Shown: positions 21,157 through 26,086 of the stretch, in pieces
Layout: each line of letters opens with the position of its first letter
Numbering within the stretch: the stretch's first letter is position 1
Origin: an uncultured Actinomycetes bacterium
GTDB taxonomy: Bacteria; Actinomycetota; Thermoleophilia; Solirubrobacterales; Solirubrobacteraceae
DNA: 26,086 nt
Direction of reading: 5' to 3'
Assembly: GCA_937888775.1 (NCBI GenBank)
Contig: CALAQT010000581.1
Span: forward strand, 1 to 26,086
Notes under the pieces: model-generated
The model's input: only the letters and a program-made list of their open reading frames with translations
What the model was told of the DNA's origin: nothing
Database searches by the model: none
Program-made: the position numbers and the translations under genes

Positions 21157-21534
21157 GTGTCACGATCGCGCGCGCCGATCGCCGGGCGGTGGTCCGATGC
21201 CTTGTGCGGGCTGCGCTGGTGCCCGCCCCACGTGTTCAAAGCGCTCGCCAACGCGGCGCGGCGGTTCCTGCTCGACTTGCTCTTCGTGCGTGACGGTCGC
21301 ACCCTGATCGAGCTCCAATCGGAGTTGGAGATGACGCGTATAGGGGTGATGAAGCACCTGCGCGTGCTGGAGGACGCGGGGTTGGTCGTCACGCGCCGGT
21401 CGGGCCGGGAGAAGCTGCACTTTCTCAATCCAGTGCCGATCCGGCTGATCTACGACCGCTGGATCGACAAGTACCGCCAGCGCCGGACATCGGAGCTGGC
21501 GAATCTCAAGAGCCGATTGGAGGCGAAGGGATGA
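21157..21534 (+). CDS. ArsR-family helix-turn-helix regulator
   Basis: 125 residues from GTG 21157; a later GTG at 21232 (VFKALANAARR) is also a plausible start. The winged HTH is clear (VFKALANAARRFLLDLLF, then MTRIGVMKHLRVLEDAGLV and RRSGREKLHFL). It lacks the cysteine metal-binding pattern of the arsR product above and belongs to the ArsR group that is usually paired with a SRPBCC/AHSA1 gene. It overlaps the next gene by 4 bp (ATGA), so the two are co-translated and probably autoregulated. Confidence 0.85.
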   Translation: MSRSRAPIAGRWSDALCGLRWCPPHVFKALANAARRFLLDLLFVRDGRTLIELQSELEMTRIGVMKHLRVLEDAGLVVTRRSGREKLHFLNPVPIRLIYDRWIDKYRQRRTSELANLKSRLEAKG

Positions 21535-22031
21535 CAACCATGACCGAGGCAAAGACCGTCCAGGTCTACCGCGTGTACATCCGGGCCACGCCCGCGGCAA
21601 TCTGGACCGCGATCACCGACCCCGAGTGGACCGACCGCTACGGCTACGGCGGCCGGGCCGAGTACGACCTGCGGCCCGGCGGGACCTACCGCGGTCTGGC
21701 CAACGAAGGGATGCGCGCCCAAGGCGCACCTGAGGTCGCGGTCGACGGCGAGGTCATCGAGGCCGATCCGCCGCGCAAGCTCGTCCAAACCTGGCGCATG
21801 GCGATGGACCCGGCCTTGGCCGCGGAGGGGTTCACGCGCCTGACCTATGAGATCGAACCGGCAAACAGCGGCGCCACCAAACTCACCGTGACCCACGACC
21901 TGACCCGTGCCCCCGGGTTGGCGTCGCTGGTGGGCGGCGAGCTCGAGGGCACCGGCGCGGGCGGCGGATGGGCCTGGGTGCTCAGCGGCCTCAAGACGGT
22001 GCTCGAGACCGGCGCTTCGCTCGACCGCTGA
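21531..22031 (+). CDS. SRPBCC/AHSA1-domain protein
   Basis: 166 residues, ATG start overlapping the regulator's stop. The START-like fold of activator-of-Hsp90-ATPase-related proteins is evident: VQVYRVYIRATPAAIWTAIT, then DLRPGGTYRGL, GEVIEADPPRKLVQTW, TRLTYEIEP and WAWVLSGLKTVLE. Such proteins bind a hydrophobic ligand in a helix-grip pocket; the ligand is unknown. The pairing with an ArsR-type regulator is a well-known arrangement. Confidence 0.88.
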   Translation: MTTMTEAKTVQVYRVYIRATPAAIWTAITDPEWTDRYGYGGRAEYDLRPGGTYRGLANEGMRAQGAPEVAVDGEVIEADPPRKLVQTWRMAMDPALAAEGFTRLTYEIEPANSGATKLTVTHDLTRAPGLASLVGGELEGTGAGGGWAWVLSGLKTVLETGASLDR

Positions 22032-22157
22032 GCAGACGCGGCGTCCCCGACAGCCGAGGTCAATGACGCACGGATCTGCATCATCGCCTTCGAGCCGGCG
22101 CTCGACGGCTAACTCGCGTGTCGAGTAAGGTCGGGCGAACGCTAACCAGAGGGGACC

Positions 22158-22439
22158 ATGGCTTATTTGCAGACGCACTTTTGGCCGGGCGGGACTGAGG
22201 AGCAGTATCAGTCGATGCTCACCGCCGTGCATCCCCCGGGGGGTCTCCCCCGCGGGCAAACTTCGCACGTCGCGGGGCCGACTGAAGGCGGCTATCTGAT
22301 CTCTGTTGTCTGGGACTCCAAGGAGCACAGCGAGCAGTTCACCAATGGCACTCTTCTGCCGGCGCTGCCGGTCGACGGCGGATTCGCAGGGGCGCCCGAG
22401 GAGCGCGTGGCCGAAGTGATGCACCTCGAAACGGCATAA
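22158..22439 (+). CDS. Small dimeric alpha/beta-barrel-like protein
   Basis: 93 residues, ATG 22158 with ribosome binding site AGAGGGG just upstream. The pattern MAYLQTHFWPGGTEEQYQSM, a GGYLISVVWDSKEHSEQF middle and a short helical end is like the antibiotic-biosynthesis-monooxygenase/EthD-type ferredoxin-like barrel. No catalytic residues can be assigned. It is separated from its neighbours by over 100 bp on each side. Confidence 0.7.
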   Translation: MAYLQTHFWPGGTEEQYQSMLTAVHPPGGLPRGQTSHVAGPTEGGYLISVVWDSKEHSEQFTNGTLLPALPVDGGFAGAPEERVAEVMHLETA

Positions 22440-22586
22440 CGCCGGGGAGGTTCCCTGGCGGACGGGCGCGGTAGCTCCGGTTTACGCCGGCCGGGCAGCT
22501 CCTAGCACCGAGCGATCAGAAACCCGGTTCCGGTAGCACGCAAACACACGATCTGCACAGCTTTGCTGTGGGAAAGACGAGGGACG

Positions 22587-22847
22587 ATGGCAACGCACAT
22601 TGCGTTTCACGAGGTGGACGACGTCGACCATTGGCTAAGTTCATCGAAGCGAGAGGAAGTCTTCGGGCCGCTCGGAATCACGATGCGCGCCTTCCGGGAT
22701 CCGGCGGGTTCAAACCGGGTCGGGCTGATCGCGGAGATCCCCGACATGGCCGCCTTTCAGGAGTTCATGCAGACCGAGGCAGCCGCCAATGCTATGAAGT
22801 CCGACGGTGTTCGCCCGGAGACGCTTCTGGTCCTCGACGAGGGATAG
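22587..22847 (+). CDS. Small conserved actinobacterial protein, ferredoxin-like fold suspected
   Basis: 86 residues from ATG 22587; a longer frame from 22563 adds eight residues without family look. The sequence (ATHIAFHEVDDVDHWLSS, then FGPLGITMRAFRDP, VGLIAEIPDMAAFQEFMQ and DGVRPETLLVL) has the beta-alpha-beta rhythm of small dimeric barrels. Function unknown. It may be a distant relative of the gene at 22158. Confidence 0.7.
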   Translation: MATHIAFHEVDDVDHWLSSSKREEVFGPLGITMRAFRDPAGSNRVGLIAEIPDMAAFQEFMQTEAAANAMKSDGVRPETLLVLDEG

Positions 22848-23016
22848 CACCCGGCGGCTCGGCGGCCCCGCTGTCTCGGCGGCCGACGCGAGTTGCCCCC
22901 GCGCTCATCAACCCTCGTAACCGGGCCCCTTCCTTCGGCGTCGGGCGTGAAGGAATGCGGGTCGGTGTGCGGAACACTGTTCGCGATACGTTCTGGGCAG
23001 CTTGGAGGGTGGTCGC

Positions 23017-23676
23017 ATGACTCGCGTTTTCGTTGCGTCTGGAAGGCTCGTAAAGCCGGTCGCACTTGTGCTGACGGTCGTGGCGGTGGGTTCAGTGCTT
23101 GTCGGGGTGTCCCTTGCCGCTCAGGGATCGTCGAAGTCTGCCGCGATGTCGGGCGTCCCGTCTCCTCCCGCGATGGTTAGCGCGACGCGGATCATTGGCC
23201 GTCGGGGGGCCCTTCGGCCGGGAACTGTGGTGCGCTCGGCTGACCTTGGCGTGCGGGTGTTTCCCAACGCTGGGCACGGATTCGCGCTGGCGAGCGTCGG
23301 CGAGGGGCAGTATCCGGCGGCGAGTGTCGATGGGGGCAGGACGTGGCGGGTCGACGGTCCGGTGTTGCACGTCAACGCGGCTCAAGCGCCGTTGGTGGTT
23401 CTCCAGGTAGGCGCGGCTAGCCAGCGGACGTACTTTGCCTGGGGTGGACCCGGCGGCGGTCAGGTCGTGGACGTCACCAGCGATGGCGGCAAGCACTGGT
23501 GGCAGGCGATCCTCGGGGACGTCGTAATGGCGGTCGTCGCCAGTGGAGACGGTCGGCTGATCGCCTTTTCCCAAAGCACGGCGAACAGCAGCCCCACCAG
23601 CGCCGTGACGTGGGTGTACGTGTCTAAGGACGGCGGTCGGCATTGGCGCTACAACAATCGCCTCGGAGGCCTTTAG
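23017..23676 (+). CDS. Exported or anchored protein with Asp-box (BNR-like) repeats
   Basis: 219 residues from ATG 23017, preceded by ribosome binding site GGAGGGTGG (a TTG 15 bp upstream is less likely). A membrane/signal segment (about 14-36) is followed by an extracytoplasmic part with three Asp boxes (S/T-x-D-G-G-x-x-W): SVDGGRTW (103-110), TSDGGKHW (154-161) and SKDGGRHW (203-210), spaced about 50 residues, as in sialidase/sortilin-type beta-propellers. Three repeats are too few for a full propeller, so it is a partial propeller or a minimal one. Ligand unknown. Confidence 0.75.
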   Translation: MTRVFVASGRLVKPVALVLTVVAVGSVLVGVSLAAQGSSKSAAMSGVPSPPAMVSATRIIGRRGALRPGTVVRSADLGVRVFPNAGHGFALASVGEGQYPAASVDGGRTWRVDGPVLHVNAAQAPLVVLQVGAASQRTYFAWGGPGGGQVVDVTSDGGKHWWQAILGDVVMAVVASGDGRLIAFSQSTANSSPTSAVTWVYVSKDGGRHWRYNNRLGGL

Positions 23677-23687
23677 CGTTAGAAGCT

Positions 23688-23730
23688 CCCGGCTGGGTGC
23701 AGCCCGAACGCGTTACCACAGCCGGGTTTT
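23688..23730 (+). terminator. Candidate rho-independent terminator
   Basis: CCCGGCTG (23688-23695) pairs with CAGCCGGG (23719-23726), followed by TTTT (23727-23730), downstream of the Asp-box gene and before a convergent gene. The 23-nt loop and short T-run make it weak. Confidence 0.4.
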
Positions 23731-23800
23731 CGAGAAGTAGCCCCCGTCTCCGCCGGCGGGTTGCTGCGTTTTAGGAAGCCGCGACCGCCGAACGGACCGA

Positions 23801-24742
23801 CTAGTCGCCGCTGCCGACGGTTCGCTTGACGCTGCAGCCGCGCGATCCAGCCCGGAGCTGCGCGAGAGACGGCGGATCGGCGGCGATGAGCTCGGGAACG
23901 GTGACCGCGCGCAGGTGCTTGTGGGCCAGCGCGGCGAAGATGACCGGGAGCGCGCGGATTGTCTGGCCCCGGTTCTCGTGCATCAGGATGATCGAGCCCG
24001 GGTGCAAGCCCGCGATGACGTTGCGCTCGATACCGGCGTAGTTGGCGCCAAGCGAGTCCGCGCTATCGACGTTCCATAGCACCTCGACCATCCCTAGCGT
24101 CTTTGCCTCGTGGTCGATCGCGTAGTCGTGGCCTTCATACGGCGGCCGGAAGAGAACCACCGGTTGGTGGCCGGCAGCTTCGATCAGCCTCTGGGCTCCA
24201 GCGATCTCCTGCACCATCTCAGCCTGCGAGAGCGCCGGAAGAAACGGGTGCGTCATGGTGTGATCGCCGAGCACCGCCACCCGTGTCTCCAGCCGAGCCA
24301 GTCCGGGATAGGCGGTGATCTCCTTGCCGACCAGGAAGAACGTCGCGCGCGAATGAAACTCGCGCAACTTCTTGATCGCCAGCGTGGTGTAAGGGCCGGG
24401 TCCGTCGTCGAAGGTCAGCGCCACCATCCGCTTGGCCCGCCCGCCACAGTAGAGGGGCAGGCCGTGGGAGGCCAGCCGGCGCACCGCGGCGAGTTGCGCG
24501 CCCTTCTGCCAGCGCCGCACAATGGCGGCGCTCGGCGACGGCACGGCCGATGGCGGCTTAGTCGCAATCGTCCTAGAGCCCGCAGCAGTGTGGGACGAGC
24601 GGCCCGACGCTCCCATGGTGGCGGGCGCGATCGCGGCGAGCGCGGTCGCCAGCAGCGCCAGAGCAACGGCAGACCGCCGCCGCCGTAGCGCCCTGGCGCG
24701 GGCAGCGCGGCGCGCCTGCAGCGACTCGAGATCGTGCTCCAC
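23801..24742 (-). CDS. Polysaccharide deacetylase (NodB domain), membrane-anchored
   Basis: 313 residues. A basic N-terminus and one membrane segment (about 25-45) are followed by a linker and the NodB deacetylase domain (about 104-290). Motifs: TFDDGPG (110-116, catalytic Asp and metal Asp), HTMTHP (161-166, metal His pair), FRPPYEGHD (198-206), WNVDSAD (223-229) and LMHENRG (catalytic His255). It likely removes acetyl groups from a cell-wall or capsular polysaccharide outside the membrane. The substrate (peptidoglycan or other) is not readable. Confidence 0.9.
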   Translation of the reverse strand: MEHDLESLQARRAARARALRRRRSAVALALLATALAAIAPATMGASGRSSHTAAGSRTIATKPPSAVPSPSAAIVRRWQKGAQLAAVRRLASHGLPLYCGGRAKRMVALTFDDGPGPYTTLAIKKLREFHSRATFFLVGKEITAYPGLARLETRVAVLGDHTMTHPFLPALSQAEMVQEIAGAQRLIEAAGHQPVVLFRPPYEGHDYAIDHEAKTLGMVEVLWNVDSADSLGANYAGIERNVIAGLHPGSIILMHENRGQTIRALPVIFAALAHKHLRAVTVPELIAADPPSLAQLRAGSRGCSVKRTVGSGD

Positions 24743-24843
24743 GGGTCAAGATGGTGACAGGCCGACTGGCGGACCCCAAGATCACCTTGAGAACATCCTC
24801 ACAGCCGGGGTCTGAGCGCCGGCGGCGGCTGCCGACGCCGCGT

Positions 24844-25140
24844 CTATGCGCTCAGTCCAGTGTCTCGCTGGGCCCAGTAGCGCTTCGCCTCATCCTCCAT
24901 CTTCGCCAGGCGCGTGTAGTAGTCGGGGAATTCGTTCAGATGGGCCAGCGCGATCTTGGCCGTCGTGACCTCGTCGTCGTCGCTGACATTGGTCGCGACG
25001 TCGCGACGGCCATGCTCGAGCTCAACTTCGAGTCCCATGCGGAACTGCTCGAGGTCGAACCGCGAGGTTCCCCAGTCGATTCCGACCCGCTCGCCGAGCT
25101 CGCGAGCCTGCGAAGCCGAGAAACTCGTTGATCCTTCCAC
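24844..25140 (-). CDS. DUF5661-like small protein
   Basis: 98 residues from GTG 25138-25140, chosen because family-like sequence begins there while the longer frame up to 25359 adds only Arg-rich residues overlapping the divergent LOG gene. The core RFDLEQFRMGLEVELEHG, followed by TNVSDDDEVTTAKIALAHL and DYYTRLAKMEDEA, matches the DUF5661 pattern as I recall it. Function unknown. It starts 65 bp from the divergent LOG gene. Confidence 0.75.
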   Translation of the reverse strand: MEGSTSFSASQARELGERVGIDWGTSRFDLEQFRMGLEVELEHGRRDVATNVSDDDEVTTAKIALAHLNEFPDYYTRLAKMEDEAKRYWAQRDTGLSA

Positions 25141-25205
25141 GCCGACAAGTGTCGCGCATCGGCGGCGGTCGGGCGTGACGGACGGGCCTGGCTTACGCTT
25201 CAGCC

Positions 25206-25949
25206 GTGTCCCCAGAGGATCCCGGCGCGGACAGGCAGACCTTCGACGAGGAGCTGCTGCTGTGGCTCGGCGACGAGCCGCCGGGAGTCCGGGCCGCTGA
25301 CGCCGAACGCCTCCGCGAAATCGCCGGGGAGTTCGCGCATGGATTCGATTCGCTCGCACGGGTCAAGCGGGCGGTGACGATCTTCGGGTCGGCGCGCACT
25401 CCACGTGAGCACCCGGACTACGCCCTGGTCCGCGAGGTGGCCGCTCACCTGGGTCGCGCCGGCTACGCGATCATCACCGGCGGCGGTCCCGGGCTAATGG
25501 AGGCCGCCAACCGGGGAGCGCGCGACGCCGGCGCGCCGTCGGTCGGGTGCAACATCGAGCTGCCACGCGAGCAGAAACTCAACCCTTACGTCGACATCGG
25601 GCTGCAATTTCGGCATTTCTTCGCGCGCAAGGTGATGTTCGTTCGCTATGCGTGCGCGTTCGTGATCGGTCCCGGCGGCTTCGGGACGCTCGACGAGCTG
25701 TTCGAGGCGCTGACGCTGATCCAGACCAGGACGATCAGGCACTTTCCGGTGATCTTGCTGGGCGAGGGTGAGTGGGACGGCCTGCTGGATTGGCTCCGCG
25801 CTCGGGCACTGGCCGACCGGCGCCTCGAAGCGGCGGATCTCGACTCCCTGATGCTCGCCAGCGGACCGGCCGAGGTGCTCCAGATCGTCGACGCGTCACA
25901 CCGACGCCAGCGTGCCCAGGGGCGTGGTCAACATCGACTAGGGGCTTGA
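25206..25949 (+). CDS. LOG-family protein (Rossmann-type nucleotide phosphoribohydrolase-like)
   Basis: 247 residues, GTG start at 25206. The LOG signature is present: GGGPGLMEA (92-100), the FFARKVMF segment (138-145) with conserved Arg and Lys, and PGGFGTLDELFE (156-167). LOG enzymes cleave nucleotide 5'-monophosphate N-glycosidic bonds; plant-type members release cytokinins, while the bacterial substrate is often unknown. A 50-residue N-terminal extension precedes the Rossmann core. The Arg/Gln-rich C-terminal end looks disordered. Confidence 0.88.
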   Translation: MSPEDPGADRQTFDEELLLWLGDEPPGVRAADAERLREIAGEFAHGFDSLARVKRAVTIFGSARTPREHPDYALVREVAAHLGRAGYAIITGGGPGLMEAANRGARDAGAPSVGCNIELPREQKLNPYVDIGLQFRHFFARKVMFVRYACAFVIGPGGFGTLDELFEALTLIQTRTIRHFPVILLGEGEWDGLLDWLRARALADRRLEAADLDSLMLASGPAEVLQIVDASHRRQRAQGRGQHRLGA

Positions 25950-26086
25950 GCGTCTCAGCGGCCGGGCCCCTTCGAAGAAACGTTTCATGGCCCGCATGGA
26001 TGAAAGCTACGGCGTGCGACTAAAAAGGGACCTTGTGCTGTTTCCGGGGGTCATAGGGGTAGGAGTGGGCACAGCCCGCCGAGGCT
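25950..26086. other. Right-edge sequence with no gene recognised
   Basis: 137 bp after the LOG gene. No convincing coding sequence or RNA structure is seen; a gene could begin beyond the edge. Confidence 0.4.

Noticed and set aside
24844..25359. 171-residue version of the DUF5661-like protein
   Set aside because: The extra N-terminus is Arg/Pro-rich shadow sequence overlapping the LOG gene on the other strand; GTG at 25140 fits the family start.

Overview
The window looks like chromosomal DNA from a high-GC actinobacterium. My best guess is Thermoleophilia/Solirubrobacterales-like, judged only from protein style (low-molecular-weight-phosphatase type arsenate reductases, DUF5661-like and LOG proteins, GTG starts, dense GC-rich coding). 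It has three parts.

(1) About 131-10876 is an integrative element. At its left end are a tyrosine integrase (reading left) and an excisionase. At both ends it carries tandem copies of the 10-bp unit GGCTCCCCAA at 11-bp spacing, probably integrase arm sites. Its right end runs into the 3' half only of a tRNA-Cys(GCA) gene, the usual scar of integration into a tRNA. Cargo: two small HTH/hypothetical genes, a membrane protein, a replication-relaxation-like protein beside a 677-bp non-coding region rich in hairpins, an RNA-repair cassette (Hen1 2'-O-methyltransferase, Pnkp kinase/phosphatase/ligase and a divergent RlaP-like nucleotidyltransferase), and a VapBC toxin-antitoxin pair. Four genes here (int, hen1, pnkp, rlaP-like) are each broken by a single-nucleotide frameshift. 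The hen1 and pnkp breaks fall at domain boundaries.

(2) About 11078-15903 is an arsenic operon on the + strand: arsR, an arsM-arsD fusion (arsenite methyltransferase joined to the arsenite metallochaperone), a double-domain arsA ATPase, and two arsenate reductases. No ArsB or Acr3 efflux permease is present. Expected flow: the ArsC proteins reduce arsenate, the ArsD domain binds arsenite and could pass it to ArsA or to the fused ArsM, and ArsR derepresses on As(III). Just downstream (15941-15996) is a 56-bp scar made of two pieces of the same integrase 3' end, one of them inverted, so the arsenic block is bordered by recombination debris on both sides.

(3) 16041-26086 looks more like resident chromosome. 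An envelope cluster (16041-21132) holds two paralogous pairs: a TPM-like exported protein and a TPM-SCO1 fusion, and two polytopic membrane proteins with a periplasmic domain, plus a lipoprotein. It is probably a metal or cytochrome-oxidase assembly or thiol-redox module, function unproven. Then come an ArsR-type regulator/SRPBCC pair, two small alpha-beta-barrel-like proteins, an Asp-box exported protein, a NodB polysaccharide deacetylase, a DUF5661-like protein and a LOG-family protein.
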